From: Candidatus Gastranaerophilales bacterium
GTDB lineage: Bacteria; Cyanobacteriota; Vampirovibrionia; Gastranaerophilales; Gastranaerophilaceae
Assembly: GCA_944326425.1 (NCBI GenBank)
Contig: CALVDX010000003.1
Location: 1 to 64,000 of the forward strand
Length of the DNA stretch: 64,000 nucleotides
Reading direction: 5' to 3'
The stretch's first letter is position 1. Each line of letters opens with the position of its first letter. A program made the translations under genes and the position numbers. Of this stretch, positions 1 to 8,443 are shown piece by piece. Under the pieces are notes generated by a model. The model was not told the origin of the DNA. It saw only the letters and a program-made list of their open reading frames with translations, and did not search any database.

Positions 1-450
1 AATATTACTAATGCAAATGTTGAGAAAGATGCAAATATTACATCTAATAATAAGACTACTATCGGCAATGCCGTAATTGGAAACAACTTTACTTCAATAT
101 CAGAAGATTTAGAAGTTACCGGCAAAGTAACAACAGTCGGTGATGCAGACATTGATGCTGATAATTCTGTTACTATTGCTGATGCTGATATTAAGGGAAA
201 TGCTGATATTAATTCGGCAATTGTTAATATTACTAATGCAAATGTTGAGAAAGATGCAAATATTACATCTAATAATAAGACTACTATCGGCAATGCCGTA
301 ATCGGAAACAACCTTACTTCAATATCAGAAGATTTAGAGGTTACCGGCAAAGTAACAACAGGCGGTGATGCTGATATCAATGCTGATAGTTCTGTTACTA
401 TTGCTGATGCTGATATTAAGGGCAATGCTGATATTAATGCCAATAACATA
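1..450 (+). repeat. 225-bp in-frame tandem repeat within the adhesin gene
   Basis: Bases 1-225 and 226-450 are two copies of the same 75-codon unit. Both begin AATATTACTAATGCAAATG and stay alignable to about base 440, with roughly ten scattered substitutions. The window starts at a repeat boundary or inside a longer array, so further copies probably lie to the left. High nucleotide identity, not just protein similarity, points to recent duplication or ongoing gene conversion. Confidence 0.9.
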
Positions 451-1485
451 ATTACTATACAGGATGCAGACATTACAGGTGATTTAATAGCGGCTGCTAA
501 TGATATAATAATTGACGAAATTAATTTAGCCGGAAATATCAATGCAAACGTTGATAATTTATCAATCAACAGTTCAAATGATATTAATATCGGAACAATC
601 CAGGGGAACACAAGCCAATACACAAATAATGCCGTAATAACTACAGATAAATCAATTCTGAACGGACTTGATACAAATGAAGTTAATATGTACGTTCAAT
701 CAGTAGATTTAACTGCAGGTGATAAAATCAGTACATCAGAAAAACCATTAAACATAATGCTGACAAACGGTAATAAGCTCAGTATGACATCAGGCAACTC
801 TATAGCCATTTCTACCAGCGGTTCATCTGCTCATTATTCAAAAATCGAAACAGATAATTTTGAATTGGCAACAGAGAATGATATTAATATTGAAGAATTC
901 AAAGTAAATAATGCTCAATTGAATACAACTGCTAATAATATAAATATTGATAAAATGCAGGTTGAAAATAATGCGGTATTAGAGACTGCCAATAAACGTA
1001 TTGTTGTTAATAATACCAGCTTGCAGCCTATTATAGATGCAGATGTACAGATGACTCTTAATGTACAGCCAACCTCACTGAAAATTGACAGCAGCAATAA
1101 TATTATTACTGACTCAAGAAACGTTGTACGCCATAACGGTTATATTCAGATATTAACGGACAGCAACTATAACAGTATGAATAGTGCAATAAATTCATCG
1201 GGTGCTGCTAATATGAAAAATACAAATGTAGGTGAAAAAACTATCGAAAAAACTGATAAGCTTCTTTATACAATATCTACGGCGCATAACTATGTACAAA
1301 GTGTTATTGGTGATATAATTGGCCGTACAGGGAAACAACTTGTAAAAACATATTACGGAGATGTTGTAACACCTAAAAATATTTTTGATACAATTAATAC
1401 ATCAGTATTAAATCAAATATATAATGTTAATCAAAAGAAAGAACTTTCGGAAAACAGCGAGGATGATAAATTAGGTTTGCTATAA
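1..1485 (+). CDS. Large repetitive surface adhesin/exoprotein, 3' part only
   Basis: The frame is open from base 1 to the TAA at 1483-1485 (494 residues), so the window begins inside a longer gene and the Met at 688 is internal. The visible part is rich in Asn, Asp, Ile, Thr and Ala, with recurring short blocks (DADI, NADIN, ANVD, SVTIAD) that look like rungs of a parallel beta-helix, as in filamentous-haemagglutinin-type exoproteins. Residues 1-75 and 76-150 are near-identical tandem copies; the last ~200 residues are less repetitive. No autotransporter barrel or sorting signal is visible at the C-terminus, so the secretion route must be read from the missing 5' end. An OmpH-like chaperone gene follows 19 bp downstream, which fits an exported client. 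The family call rests on composition and repeat pattern only. Confidence 0.75.
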   Translation, partial: NITNANVEKDANITSNNKTTIGNAVIGNNFTSISEDLEVTGKVTTVGDADIDADNSVTIADADIKGNADINSAIVNITNANVEKDANITSNNKTTIGNAVIGNNLTSISEDLEVTGKVTTGGDADINADSSVTIADADIKGNADINANNIITIQDADITGDLIAAANDIIIDEINLAGNINANVDNLSINSSNDINIGTIQGNTSQYTNNAVITTDKSILNGLDTNEVNMYVQSVDLTAGDKISTSEKPLNIMLTNGNKLSMTSGNSIAISTSGSSAHYSKIETDNFELATENDINIEEFKVNNAQLNTTANNINIDKMQVENNAVLETANKRIVVNNTSLQPIIDADVQMTLNVQPTSLKIDSSNNIITDSRNVVRHNGYIQILTDSNYNSMNSAINSSGAANMKNTNVGEKTIEKTDKLLYTISTAHNYVQSVIGDIIGRTGKQLVKTYYGDVVTPKNIFDTINTSVLNQIYNVNQKKELSENSEDDKLGLL

Positions 1486-1504
1486 GGCAAGAAAGGACAG
1501 GAAA

Positions 1505-1969
1505 ATGAAAATTGATTCAAAATTATTATCAGCAGGTATTTTAGCAATTGGTATTGTAATTGGATCTTGTAATACGGCTATATCAAATATTAGCACACAA
1601 AAAATTGCAGTTGTTGATGTTCCTGCAGTTGTTTCACAGTCAGCGCAAGTAAAAGCTCTTAAGGATGAGCAAACAAAAAAAGCACAAGAATTATCTAAAT
1701 GGTTAGAGACTGTAAATGCAGATGTAAAAAAACAAACAACAGAAGCCAATAAAAAGAAATTATTAACAAAGTATAACGAAGAATTTGCAAAGAAAAAAGA
1801 AGCAAATACTAAAGCGTATACAGCAAAATTAGCCGAAATCGATAAAAGTATATCTGCAACAATTGCCGCACAAGCAAAGGCAAAAGGTTATGATATAGTT
1901 TTAGCGAAGTCAACAGTCTTATATGGCGGTGATGATATAACAGCAGAAGTTGCTAAAGTTGTCAAATAA
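1505..1969 (+). CDS. OmpH/Skp-like periplasmic chaperone
   Basis: 154 residues. The order is that of the OmpH/Skp family: an N-terminal export signal (residues 1-22), a short strand KIAVVDVPAVV near residue 33, a long Lys/Glu/Ala-rich coiled coil (about 47-115), and a C-terminal strand ending in the family-like YGGDDIT segment. Skp-type proteins hold unfolded outer-membrane proteins in the periplasm. Cys22 sits in a lipobox-like IGSC, so it could be lipid-anchored; this is uncertain because Gly is unusual at that position. The start has a good ribosome site (AAAGGACAGG). It follows the adhesin gene by 19 bp and is closed by a terminator at 1988-2023, so the two are probably co-transcribed. 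Skp family proteins are about this length. Confidence 0.85.
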   Translation: MKIDSKLLSAGILAIGIVIGSCNTAISNISTQKIAVVDVPAVVSQSAQVKALKDEQTKKAQELSKWLETVNADVKKQTTEANKKKLLTKYNEEFAKKKEANTKAYTAKLAEIDKSISATIAAQAKAKGYDIVLAKSTVLYGGDDITAEVAKVVK

Positions 1970-1987
1970 CAATTAATTTAAACAGTA

Positions 1988-2023
1988 AAATGCTATGCTC
2001 TATCTTAGAACATAGCATTTTTT
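1988..2023 (+). terminator. Intrinsic terminator after the adhesin/OmpH-like unit
   Basis: A stem AAATGCTATG...CATAGCATTT, with further pairing of TCT to AGA past one mismatch, is followed by a run of six T. It ends transcription from the left; the gene on the other side (ending 2041) is convergent. Confidence 0.85.
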
Positions 2024-2040
2024 ATTGAAAATTATCCCTT

Positions 2041-2460
2041 TTAAAAACATACATGCATTAAGCTGCTGAATTTAATTAAACAACGATTTAAATTTTTTTT
2101 AATAGGCTTAACATAGTTTAATACAATACTGCCGCTTTCAATAAGCTTTTTACGAACAAATCCCGTTTTCGGGTATAATTTATTATAGGTATCAATTAAG
2201 TTTTTATTTGCTAATTTAACCTCATCCATATTATAGTACATTTTTTCATTACGCTTATAAAATACCGGATAATTATTGGTTTTATACATCTGTCTAGCTA
2301 AGAGGCCGGTTGTCGGATGTTTTTTACAGTCATTAATATGTCTTACAATATCCTCTGCAAAATCAGGATCGGGCAGGAGCCTTGTATCAAATTTTTGGGC
2401 AAAGTAAGCATTCCTTTTTATACCATCAAACCGGCCAGCGCCTATAATTTCTTCAGACAT
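2041..2460 (-). CDS. Hypothetical basic protein
   Basis: 139 residues, no family recognised. The start ATG at 2460 has a clear ribosome site (AAAGGAGAAG) six bases upstream on the minus strand, which supports a real gene. The product is basic and Lys/Asn/Tyr-rich, has no signal peptide or membrane segment, and its N-terminal half carries a His/Cys pair (HINDCKKHP, about residues 41-49). It stands alone between the OmpH-like gene (convergent) and the glycosyltransferase gene (divergent). Confidence 0.65.
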   Translation of the reverse strand: MSEEIIGAGRFDGIKRNAYFAQKFDTRLLPDPDFAEDIVRHINDCKKHPTTGLLARQMYKTNNYPVFYKRNEKMYYNMDEVKLANKNLIDTYNKLYPKTGFVRKKLIESGSIVLNYVKPIKKNLNRCLIKFSSLMHVCF

Positions 2461-2573
2461 TTTCTTCTCCTTTTATACATTATAAAAACAAATAAAATTA
2501 AATTTGCTCTATATAGTAATTTTATTAAGAAAATTTTACAGAAAAATGATTAAATTTCTCAGAAACTTAATTT

Positions 2574-3605
2574 ATGTTATTATTAAATAAATCCATGGGA
2601 AACTCATTATCAAAAAAGAAAAAGATTCTTATAATTAAACTTGGTGCCATTGGCGACAGTATTCATGCGACGATTATTGGCAGTTCCATAAAACTAACGC
2701 ATCCGGACTGGCAGGTTGACTATTTAACGTATGATTTTTTAGGAGAGCTCTTGAAAGATTGTCCTCATTTTGATAACCTGATTTTTTGGCGCAGCCGGGA
2801 AAAAAATAAACATTTAGAATTGATGAGACTGGCAAAGACGCTCTATAAGGAGCATTACGATATCATTTTTAACCTTACTATCACTCTTAGAAACTGTATT
2901 CTGACAATTTTGGCAAGACCTGTGAAAATTGTTAACAAAAAAGAATTCAATAAATCCTGGATAGAAAATTTTTATCTTACGGCAAAACAGGAAATAAAAG
3001 ATTTAAATCTGCCGGAAAGATTATATTTAGATGTTGATAGAGTAGCAATAAATAAAATCAGATCGGATATTAATATTTATAAGCGTCCGTATTTTATAGT
3101 TGCCCCAGGGGGAAATTCTGATAGAAACAGACAGGGAAGGCTTTGGAATATCGATAAATGGAAGGAGTTAGCAGGACTGTTAATAGAAAATTTTGGCGGC
3201 ACAGTCTTTGTGTGCGGCGGAAGAGAGGAAGTCGATTATCATAGAAAATTAGAAGCAGAAAATATTATATTGCTAACAGGGAAATATACCTTATCTGAGT
3301 CAAGTGCTTTATTCACGATGGCTGATTTATTTATATCTGGAGATACAGGTCCGCTTCATATTGCTTCAGCACATAATATTAAAACACTCGCTATATTAGG
3401 CTCAACTTCGCCGGATAAAATAAAACCTTATGGACCAAACGGATTTTATATTGAGCCTAAAAGCGATTGTAAATATTGCTGGAAAAAGAAATGTAAATTT
3501 CTAAAGGCAGGAGATACCTATACCCCGTGTATGGAAAGTATTGTACCACAGGATGTAATAGACACAATAATGACAAAAATTTTAATTTCAAATACTATTA
3601 AATAA
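2574..3605 (+). CDS. Glycosyltransferase family 9 (heptosyltransferase-like)
   Basis: Up to 343 residues. The N-terminal Rossmann segment KLGAIGDSIHA (about residues 22-32) and the C-terminal GDTGPLHIASA are the hallmarks of ADP-heptose:LPS heptosyltransferases (WaaC/WaaF/RfaQ, GT9). The segment PGGNSDRNRQGRLW in the middle fits the nucleotide-sugar site. The family adds heptose to lipid A-core on the cytoplasmic face of the inner membrane. A Cys-rich stretch near residues 298-320 (CKYCWKKKC, then a further Cys) resembles a small metal-binding insert. Neither this ATG nor the alternative at 2595 has a good ribosome site, so the start is uncertain. gmhA, which makes the heptose precursor, follows 12 bp downstream, supporting a heptose or related sugar as donor. 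Confidence 0.85.
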   Translation: MLLLNKSMGNSLSKKKKILIIKLGAIGDSIHATIIGSSIKLTHPDWQVDYLTYDFLGELLKDCPHFDNLIFWRSREKNKHLELMRLAKTLYKEHYDIIFNLTITLRNCILTILARPVKIVNKKEFNKSWIENFYLTAKQEIKDLNLPERLYLDVDRVAINKIRSDINIYKRPYFIVAPGGNSDRNRQGRLWNIDKWKELAGLLIENFGGTVFVCGGREEVDYHRKLEAENIILLTGKYTLSESSALFTMADLFISGDTGPLHIASAHNIKTLAILGSTSPDKIKPYGPNGFYIEPKSDCKYCWKKKCKFLKAGDTYTPCMESIVPQDVIDTIMTKILISNTIK

Positions 3606-3617
3606 AAGAGGTATGCA

Positions 3618-4187
3618 TTGATAAAAGCGTATATTAAGGAAAGTATTGAAGTAAAAAAGCAGATACTAAATAATGATGAAATAATTACCAATATAAATAA
3701 AGCCTCCGAACTAATAATATCTTCAATAAGGCAGGGAGGAACAATTTTCACTGCAGGAAACGGCGGGTCAGCAGCAGATGCGCAGCACATGGCAGGAGAA
3801 TTTGTATCAAAATTTGCAATAGAACGAAAAGGACTGCCGGCTATTGCACTTACAACTGATTCTTCTATACTTACTGCTGTAAGCAATGATTTAGGATACG
3901 AAAATATATTTGTACGGCAAATAGAAACTCTTGCGAAGCCGGGTGATATATTTATAGCAATTTCTACTTCCGGAACTTCTCCTAATATTATAAAAGCAAT
4001 TAATGCAGCGCGCGCAAGGGAGATTGTCACAATAGCTCTTACTGGTGGCAAGGTATCACCTATTGACAGCTTATGTGATTGTATAATTAAGGTGCCCTCT
4101 TCTAAAGTACCTATAATTCAGGAGGCGCATATTATGATTGAACATATTATATGCGATATTGTAGAAACAACCCTCTTCAAAATATAA
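3618..4187 (+). CDS. gmhA: Phosphoheptose isomerase (sedoheptulose-7-phosphate isomerase)
   Basis: 189 residues, close to the ~190 of E. coli GmhA. A single SIS domain contains the family block AGNGGSAADAQHMAGEF (about residues 45-61) and the C-terminal QEAHIMIEHIICD that carries the catalytic His. It converts sedoheptulose 7-phosphate to D-glycero-D-manno-heptose 7-phosphate, the first step of ADP-heptose synthesis in the cytoplasm. The start is a TTG, chosen because AGAGG at 3607-3611 lies six bases before it; the nearer ATG at 3613 runs into a stop after two codons. It is probably co-transcribed with the glycosyltransferase gene. Confidence 0.92.
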   Translation: MIKAYIKESIEVKKQILNNDEIITNINKASELIISSIRQGGTIFTAGNGGSAADAQHMAGEFVSKFAIERKGLPAIALTTDSSILTAVSNDLGYENIFVRQIETLAKPGDIFIAISTSGTSPNIIKAINAARAREIVTIALTGGKVSPIDSLCDCIIKVPSSKVPIIQEAHIMIEHIICDIVETTLFKI

Positions 4188-4247
4188 ACTAATGTCGGAT
4201 GTTTTAATTCTCACAGACTTTTATTATTCAAGTTAAGAGGAGAATCT

Positions 4248-4907
4248 ATGACACGAAACATTTTAATGGTATTAACAAATACAAGCATTACAAAAAATGG
4301 TAAAAAAACAGGGGTATGGTTTGAAGAATTTGCAGTACCATATACAAAATTTCTAAAAGAAGGCTATTATATCACTGTCTCAACCACTTTAGGCGATATT
4401 CCGCCGATTGATCCTGCAAGCTGCTATTTTGCAGAAAGCGGCAATTATAAAATGGCTGAAGAAGGCATAAATAATACAAAAAAATTAGAAACACTGGACA
4501 GCACAGACTACGATGCGATAGTTCTCCCGGGCGGACACGGTCCGATGTTTGATTTAGCAAAGGATATCACACTTGCTAAAAAGCTTGAAGAGTTTAATAA
4601 CAAATCAAAACTAATTGCCGCAATATGCCATGGCCCTGCAGGATTGCTAAAAGCCTGTACGAACGGAGAACCTTTTGTTTCAGGACGAAGATTAACCTGT
4701 TTTACAAACGAAGAAGAAACTGTCAACCATAAAGAGGACATATTACCTTTTTATCTTGAGGACAGGCTAAAAGAACTAGGTGCTCATTTCATAAAAAAAT
4801 TGCCGGGAGAAATTAATATAGTAGAAGATGCAAACCTCATTACCGGACAAAACTTTCAATCCTCAGAAGCTTTTGCGAAGGCCATTATCAAATGGCTTTC
4901 TAGATAA
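4248..4907 (+). CDS. DJ-1/PfpI family protein (class I glutamine amidotransferase-like)
   Basis: 219 residues. It has the nucleophile elbow AICHGPAGLL with Cys127, the upstream PGGHGPM loop (94-100) and the Glu of GVWFEEFAVPY (22-32), which together match the Hsp31/YajL-like branch of the DJ-1 superfamily. Members act as glyoxalase III, protein-repair enzymes or chaperones; which applies cannot be read from sequence. Ribosome site AAGAGGAGAA. The 3' end overlaps the convergent carbonic anhydrase gene by 8 bp. Confidence 0.88.
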   Translation: MTRNILMVLTNTSITKNGKKTGVWFEEFAVPYTKFLKEGYYITVSTTLGDIPPIDPASCYFAESGNYKMAEEGINNTKKLETLDSTDYDAIVLPGGHGPMFDLAKDITLAKKLEEFNNKSKLIAAICHGPAGLLKACTNGEPFVSGRRLTCFTNEEETVNHKEDILPFYLEDRLKELGAHFIKKLPGEINIVEDANLITGQNFQSSEAFAKAIIKWLSR

Positions 4908-5487
4908 GATTTACAAGTCCTGTAGAATGGTCAAAATGACATTTTGCAATATACAATTCCCGATTGTTAACAGCATTTGCAATTATTTCCGAATGGTTAA
5001 GCAAAAACTCTTCTACCCATAAAGTATGCTGCTGTGCAAAAAAGTTATGGCAGGTAATATCTTCTTTCTTATCCAAAACAGGATAAACACAATTCAAAAT
5101 GGAATCAAAGTGTCCCGTTTTATTTGGATAATTATCCCTGGCATATTTCATAACTCCGCAATCATCGTGACCAAGTAAAATCATAAGAGGGACTTTAAGC
5201 TTATAAACAGCATATTCCAGGCTTTCTACAACATTAGGTCCTGCCGTAATTCCTGCAACTCTTACAACGAACAGTTCACCAATCCCGCAATCAAAAATAA
5301 TTTCAGGAACAACCCTTGAATCGGAGCAGCTTAAAACAGCTGCGTAAGGCTCCTGGTGAAATGCATATTTTCTAAGAGTATCAAGATTCATATTTGAAGC
5401 CGTAGGATTTCCTTTTACAAAGTTTAGATTTCCATTAAGAAGTTTATCTAACTCTTTTTTAGCTTTTTCAGGTATGTTATCAATCAT
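4900..5487 (-). CDS. Beta-class carbonic anhydrase
   Basis: 195 residues. The zinc site is complete: Cys54-x-Asp56-x-Arg58 in SCSDSRV, then His107 and Cys110 in GHDDCG. The core order SCSDSRVVPE, ELFVVRVAG, SLEYAV, GHDDCG is standard for bacterial beta-carbonic anhydrases. It interconverts CO2 and bicarbonate in the cytoplasm. No ribosome site is present; instead a perfect TATAAT (minus strand, 5499-5494), preceded by TGG, ends six bases before the ATG, predicting a leaderless mRNA. The 3' end overlaps the DJ-1 family gene. Confidence 0.93.
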   Translation of the reverse strand: MIDNIPEKAKKELDKLLNGNLNFVKGNPTASNMNLDTLRKYAFHQEPYAAVLSCSDSRVVPEIIFDCGIGELFVVRVAGITAGPNVVESLEYAVYKLKVPLMILLGHDDCGVMKYARDNYPNKTGHFDSILNCVYPVLDKKEDITCHNFFAQQHTLWVEEFLLNHSEIIANAVNNRELYIAKCHFDHSTGLVNLI

Positions 5488-5502
5488 AAAATTATTATAC
5501 CA
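5488..5502 (-). promoter_or_regulatory. Leaderless -10 element of carbonic anhydrase gene
   Basis: On the minus strand TGG-TATAAT-AATTTT-ATG: an extended -10 box whose expected start site falls on the A of the start codon. No Shine-Dalgarno is present. Confidence 0.65.
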
Positions 5503-5559
5503 AATATTAGGAAAAAAGAAAAATTTATGTTAAACTATACAAAAGGAAAGAGATGCAGG

Positions 5560-7152
5560 ATGTCAACAATAATTCTTTTTTGCGCGATAGTAATATTATC
5601 TTGTATAGTAACAAACAAATTCTCCAATAAACTTGGTATGCCGGCTCTTTTATTTTTTATGTTTCTCGGTATGCTGTTTGGTTCGGACGGAATTTTTAAA
5701 CTTGATTTTGATGATTATAATTTAACATCAAAATTATGTTCAATAGGTCTGCTATTTATAATTTTTTACGGCGGCTTTTGCACAAAAAAAATTGATGATA
5801 CAAAGGCAACTGCACAGGCGATTTTGCTTTCTTCAGCAGGCACTGTAATAACTGCATTGTTAACGGCTGCATTCTGTCATTTTGTCCTAAAAATTTCATT
5901 TGCAGAGAGTTTCTTAATTGGCTCGGTTATTAGTTCTACAGATGCAGCCTCAGTATTTGCAATATTACGATCAAAAAGATTAAACTTAAAGTATAATACT
6001 GCGCCGATACTTGAATTTGAAAGCGGGAGCAACGATCCGTTTGCGTATATGCTTACAATTATCGGAATATCATTCCTACACTCAGGGCGTGCTGATGCAA
6101 TTGTTCCGATGCTGTTTTCCCAGGTAGGCATAGGACTTCTTACAGGTATTGCAATTGCTTACTTTGCAATGTTTGTGTTTAAAAGAACCCATATACTTTC
6201 TGAAGGTACTGATACTCTTTTTATGGTTGCTATCGCACTGGCATCTTTTGCAATACCGGATTTAGTCGGCGGTAACGGTTATTTGAGCGTTTATATTACC
6301 GGTCTTATTTTAGGTAATAGTGAAATAAAAAATAAAATCAGTATGATATACTTCTTTGACGGTATAACAGCATTGTGTCAGATTGTAATATTTTTCTTAA
6401 TAGGTTTCCTGGCGTTTCCGCATAAAATACCTGAAAGTATTGTACCGGCGTGCTTAATAATGGCATTTTTATCCTTTATTGCGCGTCCTCTGGCTGTTTC
6501 TCTTATAATGCTTCCTTTTAAAGCATCACTGGCACAAATATCTTTTATTTCGTGGGCAGGATTAAGAGGGGCGGCCTCAATAGTATTTGCCATTCTGGTC
6601 GTAGCAGACAGTGCCGCGCTAAAATATGATTTATTTCATATAGTCTTTATAGTTGTTCTTATATCGGTTGCAGTTCAAGGGTCGCTTCTTCCGCTTATAG
6701 CAAAACGGGAAAACATGATTGACCGCTTTTGCGACGTTAGAAAAACCTTCAATGATTATCAACAAGAATCCGCTATAAACCTGAGCACAATAAAAATTAC
6801 AGACCGGCACCCATGGCACGGTTTACAGCTAAAAGATATCCATATAAGCGACAATGCGCTTATACTTCTTGTAAACCGAAGCGGTGAAAAGATAGTGCCA
6901 AACGGTGAAACTACTCTTCTTCCCGGGGATGAGGTACTTACAGGAACAACCGTTGTAAATTCTAAAAGTGATATTAACTTATGTGAAACAACCATAGATG
7001 AAAATCACCAGTGGTTAAATAAAAGAATAAAAGATTTAAACTGCGGAGAAGGCTTCCTTATTGCTATAATCAAACGCGGCAATTCATCTTTTGTACCTAA
7101 CGGTAACACAAAAATCGAACTCAATGATACAGTAGTATTCCACTCTGCATAA
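5560..7152 (+). CDS. Cation/proton antiporter, CPA1/NhaP2 type, with TrkA-C domain
   Basis: 530 residues from the ATG at 5560, chosen because GGAAAGAG lies just before it; an in-frame ATG at 5527 has no close ribosome site. Residues ~1-385 form 12 or so membrane segments with the CPA motifs SSTDAASVFAILR (about 126-138), ESGSNDPFAYM (about 153-163) and AGLRGAASIVFAIL; the ND pair is the expected ion site. Residues ~400-530 are soluble and resemble one or two RCK_C (TrkA-C) regulatory domains, as in NhaP2/CvrA potassium/proton antiporters. Probably expels K+ or Na+ in exchange for protons at the inner membrane. It stands alone, upstream of the rplJL promoter. Confidence 0.88.
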   Translation: MSTIILFCAIVILSCIVTNKFSNKLGMPALLFFMFLGMLFGSDGIFKLDFDDYNLTSKLCSIGLLFIIFYGGFCTKKIDDTKATAQAILLSSAGTVITALLTAAFCHFVLKISFAESFLIGSVISSTDAASVFAILRSKRLNLKYNTAPILEFESGSNDPFAYMLTIIGISFLHSGRADAIVPMLFSQVGIGLLTGIAIAYFAMFVFKRTHILSEGTDTLFMVAIALASFAIPDLVGGNGYLSVYITGLILGNSEIKNKISMIYFFDGITALCQIVIFFLIGFLAFPHKIPESIVPACLIMAFLSFIARPLAVSLIMLPFKASLAQISFISWAGLRGAASIVFAILVVADSAALKYDLFHIVFIVVLISVAVQGSLLPLIAKRENMIDRFCDVRKTFNDYQQESAINLSTIKITDRHPWHGLQLKDIHISDNALILLVNRSGEKIVPNGETTLLPGDEVLTGTTVVNSKSDINLCETTIDENHQWLNKRIKDLNCGEGFLIAIIKRGNSSFVPNGNTKIELNDTVVFHSA

Positions 7153-7158
7153 AACTAT

Positions 7159-7187
7159 TTGACAATAAAAAACTTTTTTGTTACCAT
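7159..7187 (+). promoter_or_regulatory. Promoter of the rplJ-rplL transcript
   Basis: TTGACA (7159-7164), 17-bp spacer, TACCAT (7182-7187). The -35 is a perfect consensus and spacing is ideal. The predicted start near 7194 leaves a ~240-nt untranslated leader. Confidence 0.75.
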
Positions 7188-7193
7188 ACAAAA

Positions 7194-7434
7194 AGAACCG
7201 CAGACAATTAGTCCCGGGGACAAAAATTAGCGGGGCGGCGAGAATGACCAAAGAAGCCGTGTCCAGTAAAAAGTCACCAATCGGGTTAAATTGATTAATA
7301 TCAGGCTAATCGAGGTTACACAGTCGAATTAATAATAGCTTTGTGTACGATTTTGCGGTTTTATACTTCGCAAAATCTTTTTAGTATGGGTCGAACGGAG
7401 AAATCCGATATATATATAAACAAAGGAGCAAATT
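7194..7434 (+). promoter_or_regulatory. Long structured leader of rplJL, probable L10 autoregulatory leader
   Basis: About 240 nt of G-rich, non-coding leader lies between the promoter and rplJ. It can form several stems (GGACA with TGTCC around 7217-7265; GATTA with TAATC around 7293-7311) and an intrinsic terminator at 7349-7382. Bacterial rplJL operons are commonly controlled by L10 or the L10(L12)4 complex binding such leaders. Whether the fold matches the known L10 leader family was not tested; the assignment is by position and structure. Confidence 0.6.
7349..7382 (+). terminator. Intrinsic terminator inside the rplJ leader
   Basis: Perfect 9-bp stem GATTTTGCG / CGCAAAATC with an 11-nt loop and a T5 tail, ending 53 nt before the rplJ ATG. 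Lying downstream of the rplJL promoter and upstream of the coding region, it is placed to act as an attenuator. Confidence 0.8.
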
Positions 7435-7956
7435 ATGTCAACAAAAGCCTTTAAAAACGAAAAACTTGCTAAAATCAAATCTAATATTGAAAAAGCGCAA
7501 GTTGCTATCGTTTCTGATTATAAAGGTCTTACAGTTGAAGAAATTACCAACTTAAGACGTTCTATTCAAAAGGAAGACGGTGACTACATGGTTACCAAAA
7601 ATACATTGGCTAAAATTGCAATTAAGGATACCCCTTATGAAGTTTTATCCGATGTATTAACAGGACCTGTTGCAATTGCTTTTGGTTTCAAAGATCAGGT
7701 AGCCCCTGCAAAAGCATTGTCAAAGTTCATTAAAAACACTAAAAAAGGTGAAATAATTGCGGCCGCTCTTGATGGAAAACTGTTAAGCGCTAAAGAAGCA
7801 AAAGCTCTTGCAGATATGCCGTCAAAAGAAGAAATCTACGCAAAAATGCTTGGAAGCCTCAATTCACCTGCGTCAGGTCTTGTTTACACTGTCAACGGTG
7901 TTATGGCAGCACTTACACGTGCCGTTGCAGCTGTGCGTGATAAAAAAACTGCCTAG
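7435..7956 (+). CDS. rplJ: Large ribosomal subunit protein uL10
   Basis: 173 residues, the usual L10 length. The N-terminal block IVSDYKGLTVEEITNLR and the TKNTLAKIA segment are conserved L10 features; the C-terminal helix that carries L7/L12 dimers follows. L10 anchors the ribosomal stalk on 23S rRNA. Strong ribosome site (AAAGGAG). rplL follows after 37 bp. The usual upstream neighbours rplK and rplA are absent; an antiporter gene sits there. Confidence 0.97.
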   Translation: MSTKAFKNEKLAKIKSNIEKAQVAIVSDYKGLTVEEITNLRRSIQKEDGDYMVTKNTLAKIAIKDTPYEVLSDVLTGPVAIAFGFKDQVAPAKALSKFIKNTKKGEIIAAALDGKLLSAKEAKALADMPSKEEIYAKMLGSLNSPASGLVYTVNGVMAALTRAVAAVRDKKTA

Positions 7957-7993
7957 TTTAACGTAGTACTTAATATAAAAAAGGAGAATAATT

Positions 7994-8371
7994 ATGAGTA
8001 ATGTAGAATCAATTTTAGAATCAATTGAAAAATTAACACTTTTAGAAGCAGCTGAATTAGTAAAAGCAATGGAAGAAAAATTCGGTGTTTCAGCAGCAGC
8101 TCCTGTAGCAGTTGCAGCAGCTCCGGCAGCAGGCGCAGCAGCTCCGGCTGAAGAAGAAGCTTCAGAAGTATCTGTTATCCTTGCATCAGCAGGCGCTAAC
8201 AAAATCGCAGTTCTTAAGGAAGTACGTGCAATCACAGGTCTTGGCTTAAAAGAAGCTAAAGATTTAGTTGACGGCGCACCGAAACCTGTTAAAGAAAATA
8301 TCAAGAAAGAAGATGCAGAAGCTATTAAAAAACAATTGGAAGCAGCTGGCGCATCAGTTGAAATCAAGTAG
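7994..8371 (+). CDS. rplL: Large ribosomal subunit protein bL12 (L7/L12)
   Basis: 125 residues. An N-terminal dimerisation segment ([17 protein letters not shown]) is followed by an Ala/Pro-rich hinge (about residues 36-57) and the C-terminal factor-binding domain with [13 protein letters not shown]. It forms the mobile stalk that recruits translation factors. Ribosome site AAGGAG. A strong terminator follows, and rpoB is not downstream. Confidence 0.97.
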   Translation: MSNVESILESIEKLTLLEAAELVKAMEEKFGVSAAAPVAVAAAPAAGAAAPAEEEASEVSVILASAGANKIAVLKEVRAITGLGLKEAKDLVDGAPKPVKENIKKEDAEAIKKQLEAAGASVEIK

Positions 8372-8397
8372 TTTTATTTTGATATTTTCAAGATTAA

Positions 8398-8430
8398 AAA
8401 GGCGGACTTTATATCCGCCTTTAGTTTTTT
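8398..8430 (+). terminator. Intrinsic terminator of the rplJL operon
   Basis: Perfect 9-bp stem AAAGGCGGA / TCCGCCTTT, seven-base loop, then AG and T6. It isolates rplJL from the convergent marR-type gene. Confidence 0.92.
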
Positions 8431-8443
8431 ATTATTATAAAAA

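Noticed and set aside
688-1485. Independent 265-residue gene starting at 688
   Set aside because: The frame is open to the window edge and the repeats continue across 688, with no ribosome site at that ATG.
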